A DNA stretch of 64,000 nt from Cardiocondyla obscurior (taxonomy: Eukaryota > Arthropoda > Insecta > Hymenoptera > Formicidae), in assembly GCF_019399895.1 (NCBI RefSeq), contig NC_091869.1:248001-312000 (forward strand), written 5' to 3'. A program made the position numbers and the translations under genes. This document shows positions 12,027 through 25,520 of this stretch, in pieces. The notes below the pieces were generated by a model. That model had not been told where the DNA came from. It saw nothing but the letters and a program-made list of their open reading frames with translations, and ran no database searches. Position 1 is the first letter of the stretch, and every line of letters starts with the position of its first letter.

Positions 12027-15000
12027 GTGAGTAGCTTCTATGTTTTTAATAAATCTCGCGACCCGAACGACTCATTACGACTCTCTCTCTCTCTCTTTTC
12101 CGAGATCTTGCCGTGCACTTGATTACCGCGTTGCGCGTACTGTTTTCCCGTGCTTTTAATATCGATCCACTTGTGTAGGCGTATTTCCAAACTCGGATCC
12201 AAACTTCTGATGTTGTAGGCAATACTTTATATTTTTTTTGAGAGGATGGATTAAATAATTCCGAGCGAACTGTATAACGTCTTTATTACCGAGAGAGAAC
12301 CTTGATTCGCACGGGGCCGGTCTTTTTATACAGCCGCGTCGTCTCTCTTACTTTTTATTTGCGGCCAAAATGTTACATCGAGATAGGTACTTCAAATATC
12401 AACGATCGCTCGTGAAGTCATCGACCCGTCCGCGAGTCTCGCTGTTTTCCACACTTTTTTCTTTTTCTAAAAAGAACTAAATTTTCTTTCTTTGTATCTA
12501 TACAGCTTACGATCCATTGTACTTTAAATAATCCAGAGCATGAACGTAAATTCACCTCGTGCGTTTCGCAATAATATTTTTCGAACTGCCGCGAGTAATT
12601 ATCCGCGGTGCAATTATCCGGGGCGTATTTCATTCGCGAGAGGCGGCCTCTCTCGATCTCGAATTTTACGAATAATTACGAAATGCCTTTACAAATAATT
12701 ACCGGTCTCGTTTCCGAAAACCGCGCGCGTAGATTATTGCCACACGATGAGGAGGAATTCGGCGAGCAATATCGGCGGGCGGCGACTCGCAACGATCCGC
12801 CGTGATAATTTTCCCATTACCGCGCTAATGTAATGAACGACGCGCATAATACTTGTCGCGAGACACGGGGTGATACTTGAGCCACGCAACGCCACATTTG
12901 CGAGACGTTCAATCGAATTTTCCCGGCATTATGCAACGGCACTTTCGATCAGGCGCCCGCAACGTAATTCACGCTAAAACCTCAGCGTATATTTCCACGC
13001 CGATCGAGCGTACTTAACGCCCGTCGCCGTGTTTATTCGTTAACGATAACTCATTCTTTCGTAAGCGTTTGTGTTAGCGCACTGTAAACGAAGTCGCAAC
13101 TAAATCATAAATTGCTAACTATAATACTGCGAAATTGCAATGTGAAAACACTCGGTAAATATTGTAAAAAGTAACGCATAGCTGTGAGAATTTTATAATT
13201 AAATCTATGAATTTAAAAAAAAAAAAAAAAAATGTTTATGTAATTTTATAAAAATTATTAAAATTATTATTTGCGTAAACTCATTAAATTCGTTGTACTG
13301 TAACTTTACGTCTACTATAGGTAGTAATTTACATTAATTTTTTTTAACTTTATTAATTTAATTTAATTATTTTGATTGATAAAAAAAAATTTTAACCGTG
13401 CTTAATTACATTTACATACGTATTGGAGAATTTGAAGAATTTATTTTAATTTCGTAAATATCTGTGGGATATTAATACTCGATGTAAGCTTCATCGCGAA
13501 ACGTATTCTCGTTCAGGTCAGAGGAGTGCCAATTCTAAAACACATCTGCGCCGCGTTGCACGAGGCGTTCATACATCACTCGCGTCGATTATTTCACGGG
13601 CGTGTCGCTATATAGGATACGACAAATGCGCTGTGAACGATATCGATCACAATGATATTTGCGTAAATCAAAGGTGGCACGCGGCACGCGCCGCGAAGGC
13701 TGTCGATCCGCCTTTTATCAGCGATTCGCTGTTAAGGTGGCGCCCGTTAACGATCTCGAACGCCTCGCGTGGTCAGCTCGGGGTCACAATGCCCGGACGA
13801 ACAATAGCAAGGTCGGACGCCGTGCGAGAATCGAGGCGACTCGTAACCTTAATTCGCTGCTACTGGCCGTGGCAGAGAACTTCTTGCCGTAGGTCGCGAG
13901 CGTCGAAGATTAGCTCTTTCGTTCTTTCTCCCGCCTCTCGCTCTCTTTGACACGAGAACCGCCGCGGGATATTTCCCGCTCGCGGCTAATTCTCTTCCCT
14001 TTGGTCTTCTCGATTGTATGTCGTTGTTTGTCGGTGTCTCGATTGACTCAGTGAGAAGCTTAGCCCGCGGGGGTGATACTAATTAATTGCGTTAACGCGG
14101 TAGGTGATCGTATCTAATTGAATCTCCTTGGTGCAATTAGAATGTATTCCACTCGTGGTACTTAATCTTCGCGTCATCGTCTTTAACGGCGTTGGATGAT
14201 TAGGCAAATTTTGATCTCTTAGAATGAATATTTTCAGTGGAAATTTTTGTATTTAAACGTATATTGGAATATTATTATATTTTAGACAGTTTTCTGAGGA
14301 AAAGAAGGATTGTAGTTTAATTCCGAATTAAAATATATTCGCATAAAATTATGAAATGAAGAGTTGATAAAGTCATAGAGTCTTCCAATTAATATGTGCA
14401 TTTTTATGAAAATCTACTAACATTGTACGCCAGCGAATGCGTGGAAGCTGCAAAATCTCACGCATGTAAAGTTAAATCGTTCCGGTCAATTAAGCAGAAA
14501 AGCAGTTCCGACCAGGATGCCTACGATTAAGTCTTGCGATACTAATCTCAATCGATCGTTAGTTGATTTCTATTTTCTCGCAATTGCGAACGCGATCGCG
14601 TTGGTTGATTTTGCGATTTAAAGACGTTGATGCACTTATCCGTGCGGATTATTACGTTAATATTTGATTAAATTATTTCTATTTTTATTAATATAATAAG
14701 AATACGACGTGATGTAAATTTGTCGCGATTTTGTTTTTTTTTTTTTTTTTTTTTTTGGCATTAGAACATGCACAGCAAATTACATGTATATTTTATTCGT
14801 AACTAATGACTGGTTTCATGTAATTAATCTCTTAAGATAGACTTCCTTGGAATTTCGAGTCAAGCAACATGATATTTTAGTTAGACACCGTAGAAAAAAA
14901 AAGAAAAAATTTTTATGAATTATTTTAGTGGTAATTATTGATTAATGTCGTAGCTGACGATCGAGTATCGTGAAACAGGAGCTATAAACCGTGTGTTATC

Positions 15001-18000
15001 CCATTGTTATGTTGTTGGACGTGCGTTCAAGCAAAATCGATTTCGAGTTACAATCCAAGTCTAGTAATTTGATATCTGACTGTTTATTATCGGCATGCCG
15101 TAATTCTGTTTACGCGGTTGACCTCCCACAAATGATATGTAGATTATGCGCTATTGCAAGTGGATACTTGGGTCAATTTTCACACGTGAGATTTATTACA
15201 AGTCCGATGCCATAAATGTTAGCTCGTACGTTGCAATTTTTCGGGTATTTACGCGACGGCCATGAAATTCTTGAAAGATAAAAAAAAAGAAAAAAGAGAA
15301 AAAAAAAAGGAAAAGAAAAAGCAGGAACATTAATAACCGAGTCTCGTGTACGTTTTCCATTTTTTATTATAATCCGTTTATTGTTTCATTATAAATTATA
15401 AAATGAATATTATTTTCTAAAATTTAAAACTTGCGCGAAAACAATTATTTTGCAATTTTTAATTGCTTTACCCATGATGACTCGTTCGATATGTATTCGT
15501 ACCATCGCTGGAAACCGTTGCAACATTGTTGTTGTATCGTAAATGCATAATATGAAACGCGATATCGATTGCATCCGCGCGGAATCTAGTGAAGGGTGCA
15601 CTTAAGAAACAGAAGCGACCAGGTTCGTTAATCATTGCAACCACTTTGCAAGCACGTAACACGTGGATGTGTGCGAATACAGGCGTGAGGCAAGCCTTGT
15701 CGGAATTTTCCAATATCATTCCATTGAAAGATTTCGTTGAGTAGCATGTCTCATTTAGTTTGAAAATTAATATCCTTTCTTTTTACTTTCGAAGTACGAA
15801 TTAATAGATTTCTTCGTTTCTATTTGTTAGATTTGCGCGTAGCACGTATCTCTTCCCGCGTTGGCATTAAGATGCCCATGTATGTGTGTGTGTGTGGCAG
15901 AGTGATAGCGAAGCGTTGCCGGTTCCTCGCGCGTTTTTCATTTGTTTTTCGGTGCGAGGCCTCGCCGGTAGCAACGAAGTATCAGTATCGCTCAGCGAGC
16001 CTCAGAGACAAGAGCTCAATATATCTGTTTCATTTGCCTTATTCCCGCGTTATTTTATTCCTACCGAACCTAATATAACACTATTTGATATATTTAAATA
16101 TATTTAAAAAGTTTATGAATTTAATTAATTTTTTTTTAACACCTGAGCTTACTCTAATTACTTGGAATATTTATAAAAAATTGAAACCCATTTTAATTCT
16201 ATTTGCAATTTTATGACATATATTACGATCGCATATATCTTTTGAAAATCACTTGTAGACGCGTATAATTAAATTTTTCGTAGCTTAATTATAATTTAAA
16301 TTAATGATTGTAAGAGCGAGAAATATTTTTCTTTTTTTTTTCTCGATTCTTTCGTCCGGAAATATTGCGCAAATATTTCCCTCCGCGCCGGATGTCGGTC
16401 GGAATTTCGAGCGTGTACTCTGGAACGACGGAGAACAGGAAAAGCGAGATTGCTCAAGCGGAAGGGGGAAAAGGGGGGCTTTCACGAGAGAGCTGTTTCC
16501 CTTTCGCCCTTCGCCGTTCTCGCATTCGCGATCAAAAAATTCCAGATCCGCAATTGCACACACTTGATATCATTGATCGTGCTTTCTGAACGATTGTCAT
16601 ATTGAAAATTAAGCGCTCCTACAAAGTCGAATCGAGATCATTAATTTCCTTTTTATCCGTGCATTCTTGCGGGTAAATACAAAAGAACGAAGTATTATTA
16701 AAAATTAATTAAAAATTCCTATCAAAGGATCGCTCAGCATTTTGTCTGTTAAAGCCTTAGATATTTGCAAATTTATTATAGGAAGCATTTAAAATTCAAA
16801 AGTGTAAAGCTCTTTGAATGTCTATAGATGGATCTTAAAGATTGCGCTCAGTGATGGTAAATATACATACCTTTGCCCGAGTATATATATTGCTCTCTGA
16901 TGTAATACCAATCTTATTACACGCGCACGTACGGTAGAATCTGGGTCGTTTCGCTCTAGAAGCAGCCAGCCGCTCGCGTCATCGATTTACTCGATGTACT
17001 CTTGCGTCTTTTTTTTTTTTTTTTTCTTTCGATCTCGTTCCCACGTGTAGCTAACGACTTAAGGGCAGCTTAACATGCTTCGTTAATCTTGTAGAGAAGC
17101 TCAAAGTCCACAGTTCCAACGTAAGCTTCGTGGCAAAAAAAAAAAAAGTTGCAATGTATAATTTTCGGCTTTCACATTCTCGATGTCTTTTGCTTTTCGA
17201 TGATATCGCGGTTATCGAGAGTAGGAAATCGACGAAAATTTTTAAGTACGACATTCTCACACAGTGTTACGAGGATAATGGTTACGTATTCTACTAGATT
17301 TCCCGATTATCTCGTCATTTCATTAGCCGGGACGTGTACAGATTTAACCGCATGACGAATATGGCGAATAAATGCTAACGCTTCGCGCTTTAAGATAGAT
17401 ATTTCTTTATTATGCACCACGTGCCACAAAAGCAATTACAGCGCAACAGTAATTATGATTTTAACACGATAAGAAAATGTAACAAATTATTAAAGTGCTC
17501 CTTTACTTAATTTTGTTTTTATTAAAACGTATAATTAAAAGATAAATACAATTTTATCATTATTAGAGAACAGAAATTTATATTTAATTAGTTTTTATAA
17601 TTGTTTCACTTTTTAAATAGATTTGTATTAAAAGTTACCTTTTTATTACATTAAAATATTAAATTAAATTTTTACTAGCTTGAATTTTCTTCAATTTTTT
17701 ATACATAAGTATTTAAGATATTTTAATTTAAAGTATACATAATACAAGTATTTGACGTTTACGTATTTGATGTTTTTATATTTATCTTGTTTTTTTTAAG
17801 AGGCTTATGCAATTAATTAATAATAATGTAGATATAAACGATGTCGATGATTTTAACAAAATAGCTTCAAATAATGTTAAGGCGGGGTTTAACGGCGTAT
17901 TTCTTTTTTATTTTTTCCAATTTTTCTGCAATGACTTTTACGACATCTCTACGTAAATTAAGGTGGTAATAAAGCGACTGCATTTATTCAGCCCCAGACT

Positions 18001-20072
18001 TTTACACGATGACGAGAGCCACTTCGCGTGCTAATTATATCTGTTGTGACAGATCGTTGGTCTTTGTGCCGTTATGTCAAGCGCCGCAATTAGCCTTGTT
18101 TCGTAAAATGCGATCATTTTTACAGCTCTGCCTGTTAGGTAAACAACTATACAATTATTTTATCGCGTTACTTAGTGCCGTTTTATGCGTGATATTATCT
18201 TCCTTTTAGGTGAACAAGGGTATAATCTATTAAAACTTAAGACAAAAATAATTATGCGACAAAACTAATACCTAGCTCCGTTAATTTCACGTTTGGAAAA
18301 GTGAAAATTTGATACGTTACATTACGAAAGTATTATAGCTTACAATCTTCCTTTAATGCTTTAGCTCGGGCAAGTATTAAGAATGCGGATTTAAATCTTA
18401 ACGAAAAATAAAAAAGAATTAAAAAAATATAAAAATATGCCGAACCACATTCCGTGAATAACTCTAATGAAAATAGCAACGTGCATTGCCATTTTATATG
18501 TATCTATATATGACAACGGTATAGAAAGTTACTTTATCGTAGTACCGATTTTATCGCTAAAATGCACAACGAAAGATGCGGAATCGGTAGGTTTAATCCA
18601 TACCTAGAGGCGAATCGATCTATCACAGAGAACGTATCGAACACGCGTTTGGTTAGTATCTCAGTATACGGAATGTTTCGCTGATTTTTGATTACAATTA
18701 TTTTATTTTATTTTATCTTTTTTTTTAAATATGTTTTATTAAAGAGAAATCGATAATAAATTGATCGAGAAATGTATAGATATTATAAAAGCCAATTTGC
18801 AAGATCACCCCGTATAACATGACGCAACGCAATCACCGACATATAATAAATGCACGGTAAACCTTATAATTTTCGTTATCTATCGTGTCATAATCATTTA
18901 TTGAACGTAATTGAGAAATGCAGGAAAGAAAGGAAAATCGAAACTGTCGCGAAATCGCATGTATCTTTACGCGTTAAATAACGTTGATGCATTAATCTTT
19001 CATTAATATTCTTAAAATTTAAATTAAAAAAAATCTAAGCAGTAGCGATTCTTACTTCGAAAGTAAATGCGATTGTGTTTCGTCGCTATTTGATATTCGA
19101 TTTCTCACGTATTCAATGAGTGTCCCTTTATCCGGCGAAATGGAGGGCGAAATGCAGTCGATGACGGTATTACGTAAGCGACGCATGTAACTCTCCTGGC
19201 TGCGATCGATTATGTGGGAAGCCGATTGCGGCGGTATACCTGTGAAAACGGCACATGTACACGCACAATCCAGGGATCGAATCGAATGTGTGATCACCGA
19301 AGCGTGACTTTGAGAGTGGTTTATGCGCTCAGTGCGCGGGCTTATCTCTTTTTTTTTTCTTTCTTTCTTTATCTCCCTCTCTCTCCCTTTCTTTGTTTAT
19401 CTCTTATTTGTTGGATACCCCTCAGATATCTTACGTCTTGCATCCTACGTCCACTGGGCGTAGAAATAATCGATCCCAGAGATAGGCAGCTTTCTTGAAA
19501 ATCTTCGTGTCGTCAGCCTAACTCGAGACTCAGGATTTGTCCGTGTTCGTATTACAGCAAAATTCGACAGATAGGAAGCTCTTATCGGTTTATTTGAGAA
19601 TCGTCATAAATTTACAAAGAGAGAGAAAAAAAAATTGTAGGATCTTTCAATTATGTACCGTTTTATTTGATATTTTAATAACGGTAAGAGTAAAGGACTA
19701 TAGTGGTAAAAGAAATGTAGTAAAATAGTAAAGAAAAAAAATGTAAAATACTTATTTAAATTTCAATAGATACCTTTAAATAAAAATAATATTGTGATAT
19801 TAAATATATATCTGTTTTGCAATATATGTATAAGTTTTATCGTTTGATGCATACAATAAATCGATAAAAATTATAATCAGTAAATATTATAAAATAACAA
19901 ATTTTTTAGCACTTTTTTTAAGTTGTATTACAGTTTACGGTAGCGCCGGGAATTATTTTTAGGGAGCATTTTTGTCGATTAACTTTATCGAGCATTAAAT
20001 AAAAAATAATAAAATAAATAAATAATAAATAAATAAAAATAAATGCACGAACGTTTAGACGATCATTCGATT
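12027..20072. other. No gene recognised; possibly one long intron
   Basis: Apart from the CpG-rich remainder up to 14.06 kb, this is AT-rich sequence with poly-A/T tracts and a (CT)n run near 12081-12096. Frames at 13633-13950, 16304-16567 and 19214-19498 look like chance products of GC-rich or low-complexity DNA. If the exon at 11946-12026 is real, this stretch would be its first intron. Confidence 0.45.
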
Positions 20073-23000
20073 TTACGTCTCATTCTCGTCGTCTCTTTCG
20101 GTAGTCGCCGCTTCCGTTGGCCATTTTCCTGCCGTCGCAGCTGGATCCACGGTGGTTGTAGTCGGCGGATCTGTGATTACAATGGGTTCGAGAGGCTCCG
20201 CGGTTTGCTCTTCTTCTTTGGGAGGTTTTTTATTATACTCGTCTCCGTTTGAGATTTCTTCGATACTCGGTTTATTCGCGAGGCCTTGAATGCCTTGCGA
20301 TAATTCCATAGTCGCGTCAGGCATCGGCGGTATTAGCTCCATCGATGGCATCATAGTTTTTATCTGACACTGCCGGCCCATATAACCCAAGGGACAGATG
20401 CATCTGCGAAAAAAAAGTAAAGAAAAAATATTTTAGACATACATAATTTTCGTAGATTACATTTTCGTAAGGGAAGTGACGTGATTGAGTGTAAGTTTGC
20501 GGGACGTAATTATCGATTAAAAGTTTCTCGATCGAATTAATCTCACCTGTAATCTCCGTCCTCGTGAGTCATGCTGATGCAAGTAGCGTTGTTTCGACAA
20601 ATGTCTGGATGTTCGTCGCAGTAGGTGAGCTTTTCGTTGCACAGATCACCAGCCCACCCGGGTTCGCATCGACATTCCCATGGTCGTTTACACGATCCGT
20701 GTACGCATCCAGGATACGGAACGCATTCGGTGCAATTAGGCCCCGTCCAACCAACTCGGCATCTGCACGTACCCGGTCGTCTACATCCTCCGTGTTCTCG
20801 ACTACATCCTTGAGCGCAAACCGCTAATAAATGCGGCATTTTATTAGTTTATTATCGCATTATTTGATTTAGTTTCAATTTAAAAAGAAAAATTACATAA
20901 ATGAAATACTTGTCTATTTAATTTAAAAAAAGAAAAGAAGAACTGTATTTAACGATTCCGAGGAGATTGTTAGTCAGCAAACATACGTGACTTAAAATAT
21001 TATTATTTTTTGGTCTCGCGCGTCTTAATGTATGTATATGCAATATTTTTATACGCGTCGAAGTCGGTCAACGAAGAATCTTGCGCATGTGTTGAAGAGG
21101 AGCTTCGTCTTTCTTATTCTTCGCTATTCATACAGACGAAAACTAAGGTGATTCTCGTTGATAGTCACGTTTCCGTTTATTCTGTCGAGAGTTTCTCTTT
21201 TATTTGCTCTGAAGAATAAACTCACGTGTTTGACAAAGTAGTCCGGTCCAACCCGGATCACATCGACATTCAAGAGGACCTTGACAGGTCCCGTGGCCAC
21301 AACCGGGTAGAACCGCGCACTGTTTGCACTTAGGGCCTTGCCAACCTAAACGACATCTGAAGAAAAGCAGCACGTTAGGCTTTGATTTCTCTTCTTTTCG
21401 GGGGTAATTCTCCCGATAAAATCCTGGCGGTTACATTGCATTATTTCCACCAGCACATTTTTGCGCTTAACACATTTGAGCTCTATATTTATATTTAAAT
21501 TATTTTTGGAATATTCATCTTTTGCGTTTTACTAATATTTTAACGTCCGCAAAATAATTTAGCTTTCTTAACGAATAAAATTTATAAAATTAATTTTTGG
21601 TAAGCTCGACATTTCGATAACGTAAAATTGATCCTGTGGGAAATGTTCGGGAAAATATAGAGCGCGCACGTGTATGCGTAAGGAGGTGCAAGATTAATCA
21701 CCTGCATTCGCCGGGTTTCTCGCAGTAACCCTGAGTGGAGAGGCAATCGGGCGCGCAAATAGGTTCAGAGCAGAACATGCCTTTCCAACCGGGATCACAG
21801 GAGCACTCGAAGCTCACGTTACACCTGAAAGTGAAAATCTCAACGTCAAATCCTTGTCTATCGAAACGAAATCGATCGATGGTCACAAGAGAGTGCTTCG
21901 AGCGAGGAAGCGGTTCGTGTTACACGGAAATTAGGCTCGTTCGCTCACCCAAGGTGAAAGCAAAGCGTAGCTGATACGAGCTGTTATTCAAGCGGCGTTC
22001 AATTTATAACGTACGTGTGCCGCACGATAAATCGTATCACGTTATAGCTGCGTAGGTGCGTTGCTCTGTTATTTAGCATAATTGTTACAAAGTTATCGGA
22101 CGTTACGAGAGATCGATGAGGGATTAATTAAAAGTTCAATCTTTTCCACAAGCGGATATAAATATTTTACTTTTCACGTTCGGCATAAATTAAAAAAAAA
22201 AAAAAATACTCTTACTACATATTATTTAATAATGAAAATTAATGATCTGTTATTTACGTTAAAAAATGCAAAAAGTTATAAAATAGCTAGAATTAATTAT
22301 ACATTGATTTATTCACTTCCATGCGCTTTAAAGAGTAATTTCTTTTATAATGTTAAATTAAATAATCGTACCTTCCGTGTTGACATCCCGGTAAAGCCAC
22401 ACATTTATCGCACAAGTCGCCGTAAAAACCTAATTTACAACGGCATTCTCCCGGTCGCCGGCAGTAACCTTGGAGGGGGTCGCAACCCTTGCGGCAAATC
22501 GGTACGTCACAAAGATCTCCGGTCCATCCTGCGTAATATTTTATTAGTAACGTCGAATCAGATTATTAAAGAATAATAATAAAAGAGTCATATCAAACAT
22601 TTGCATTACTTATTATTATAAAGGTTACGCTTTTAATTACTCTTTTGTTTTTCGATACGTATGATTGATTTAATTTTTTTACCTGTAGAGCTTAATTTAA
22701 TTTAATAATCCAACTCTTTTAAATACCTGGTAAACATTTCACTTCGCCAGCTTCGTCGCAAACGTAATGCGAGTTCGGATGTTGGGACGCTGGTATTTCG
22801 CACGCTTGCTTTTTCCATTTTGGAACGTATCTGAAGGATTAAGGATCAATGTTTGGTAAAAGCGCTTTTAATCTAGAGGTAACGAATTAACTTATTAATC
22901 GTTATTATTACGAGACCTCGTATTCTCGTTAATCGGAGGAAGTGGTGACATAAATACCTACTATCAATATGCAAAAATTGCGAAATGTTATATGGATAGT

Positions 23001-23804
23001 TTCTTAGGGGGATTCCTCGTGTTTTAATAAACCAGACAAACGTTTAGTAGTTGTAGAAATACATTTTCTCGCGTGACAAAAAATTTAATCACTATCGTGC
23101 CAAGGAAAACGACGTTCGAGAACGGTTCTAGAATGTGCAAGGTGATTAACGCACAGAAAGGATTGCCGCCCACTTTACGCGAACTTGCTGGCTTAAAAAT
23201 CACTTGTAGTTGATGCATACGCGAAGATAAGAAAGTCTCGATTAATTAGAATGACATTGACATCGTTGAAATCTATTAAAGCCCGGTGTGCTACTTCAGT
23301 CGCAATTATGATTGTTTATTCCTATTCAAACTGATCGATTGCAGCGGCAAGGTATCGTTGGTTGAGTAGCTCATGAAGAAAATAAGAGAAAAATTAATTC
23401 TTAGCTTATATTCTCGTGAAAGATACATTTTTATTGTTTACAGATAATATCAATTAATTAACAACAGACAAATTGTTGTAATACTCGAGATTACAATATG
23501 CAATTAAAAGATTTAAATAAAAAAATTATAAAAATATGTATAAATGATATACATATATTTATATATTAAATACATACGTATATAAAAAAGTGATAAAAAA
23601 TTTCTCGTTATTTTCGAATGAACTACTTCTGGGCAGTGTTAAAATAGATTGTGATTTACGGTACCTCGGTCCGGCGGCGAATCCAACAGGCAGCACAGAT
23701 ACTCCTAATGCAGCAATCTTGATTAATCCATTGTTCGCGTTCGATTGTGCGAGTTGATGAGGAAAGTTGACCAAGAAGGTGACGAAGAGCAGTGGTATCA
23801 TCAT
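20073..23804 (-). CDS. Secreted DSL-like/DOS EGF-repeat protein (DLK/OSM-11 type)
   Basis: Seven exons join in frame: 23804-23665, 22830-22727, 22528-22372, 21824-21702, 21356-21226, 20823-20547 and 20403-20073, giving 420 aa. Residues 1-20 are a signal peptide (start MMIPLL). Residues about 57-88 resemble the C-terminal half of a DSL domain (HYVCDEAG, KCLPGWTGDLC). Seven EGF repeats follow to residue 323. The first six come in pairs with the spacing of the DOS motif of DLK and OSM-11 (CxxGC, GxCxxPxxCxC, then CxxxPGC). Residues 324-420 have no cysteine, are acidic and rich in Pro and Thr, and contain no membrane segment. This predicts a secreted factor that could act as a Notch co-ligand or modulator (family inference; Drosophila weary is a possible relative). 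Exon borders mostly fall inside EGF repeats in phase 2. No EGF lacks its cysteines. Confidence 0.9.
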
Positions 23805-25520
23805 TTTAACTTGACTTCCGAGTCAAGACTGGTAGAACGAAGACGTTCAAGGCGAAGCCTAGGATAACGGGACCTTGTTCGAGGCCACGGCATACTTTTC
23901 GTTATGCCTGTGTGCTCGTACATGAGTAACATACGTTCGCCTGGTACAGCTCGGAGTTTTTTGTCGACTCATCGCGAGTACGTCATTTGAGTTCAACGTA
24001 CTTTGCGAACGAGAAGTGAGCCTGAGGAAAGTAGAGAGAAAGAGTCTTCTTTGAAAGAGATTTTTTTTTCGAAAATCGAAGGATCTCTTAAGATACTCTT
24101 CAATGTCCGTAGTTGCAGCAGGTTCTTTGTTCGATTTTTTTTCCCCCTGATAAGAGCTCTCGACCTCCGAGTTTTTTTTTTTTTTTTTTTTTTTTTGATA
24201 AAATAACTTTAAATTATATTTATTAAATAAACATAATATATGTAGTTTAGACAAGAATTTTTAATAATACAAATAATTGATTTCTACTTTCCAAAAAATA
24301 AAGTATGCTTTAAATTTTATGAAATCGTTAAAAAAGTTTTGTGTTGTGTTCAATTAATTAGAAAAAAATTAATTTTTTTTGTTTGTCAAAAACGAATTAA
24401 AAACGAAAAAGCAAAATTGCAACTTTGAATATTATTAAAAATATTCATACTCGTGTTGTATAACGTATATGTAGACAAATAATGTTTAAAATAAAATAAG
24501 ATTTTTCGTTAAAACGTAATCATTTTATTACATATACAATGGTATTATACGTATCAGTATTATACAAGACAGCAGCTGTATATTTACAAATAAATATTTA
24601 GAGTTCAATGCTGCTTATCAACTTTCGGCAATAGGAACTCTTAAAATTCAGTCTATTCGTTGCATTACATTGAGCTAGCACAGCATGTTATGTACTTTAT
24701 TAAAATGTAATTAATATTCATAAGTTTGTAAAATCTACCTAATATCGCTGGTTTTTTTTCTTCATTGATCGTATACTTTATAATACGAAGTTCTCATTTG
24801 TACATGTGATCTTTTTACATCATTCGCTTACTTATACATAATTATTTATAATAAAATATTTACAAAAATATTGCTACATAATTTAATAGCGCGCGTATAC
24901 CATCAAATATCGTTTGATGTATATCGCAACACATGCATTTACAATCACATATTCTGTCTCTTTTTTTTTTTATAACAATTTTACCTAAAGAGGAAGTAGC
25001 TACTGAAATATTAACAAATCTATATGTGTAATTTCAATACAATGTACGTTTTAAAAAATTTTGCAGAATTGTTTTTTTTTTTTTTCTAAAGTTCCAAAAA
25101 AGATAGAATATGCAAATTATTTATTTTTTACTTATTTATATAATTATTTGCTTACTCGTAAAATTTACAACATACTTTATTTTACAAAGTAACTTTAATT
25201 TATGATTTTCGAAATAGTCGTAAGTAAATACTATTATATTTATCTGTTGGCTATTGCTGTGAGGTAAAAAAACTTCCTTAAACGACTTTATCGTTAAACT
25301 TTTTTATAAATATGGCGCAGTGTAAATAATGTGCGCAAATATTGAGATAATTCGTTTGCAGAGAATCGTGAAATATACGATTTATCTTTTACTCTGTACA
25401 TTGTTGAAAGAAAGAGATCGTGCTTTCTAACGAGAGCAAGTAAAGTCCCTGAGTTGTTCTCGCTTAGTTAAGCGGGTTGATAAAGATTCCAGCAAATTTT
25501 CTAAAGAAGTACTCGAGTAC
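23805..25520. other. Spacer between two minus-strand genes
   Basis: It contains the 5' flank of the EGF-repeat gene at the left (no clear TATA box) and the presumed 3' UTR and downstream region of the membrane protein gene at the right. It is very AT-rich, with a run of T at 24171-24196. No other gene was seen. Confidence 0.6.

Larger units (their letters stand above)
10500..14060 (+). promoter_or_regulatory. GC/CpG-rich island, probable promoter and 5' region
   Basis: Base composition changes sharply from the AT-rich flanks to CpG-dense sequence, most strongly at about 10.5-12.1, 12.4-13.1 and 13.5-14.05 kb. In insects of this kind such islands often mark the promoter and first exon of broadly expressed or developmental genes. 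A candidate plus-strand exon with a strong donor lies within it (see 11946-12026). No TATA box stands out. Which gene it serves is unknown because no downstream exon on this strand was recognised. Confidence 0.45.
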
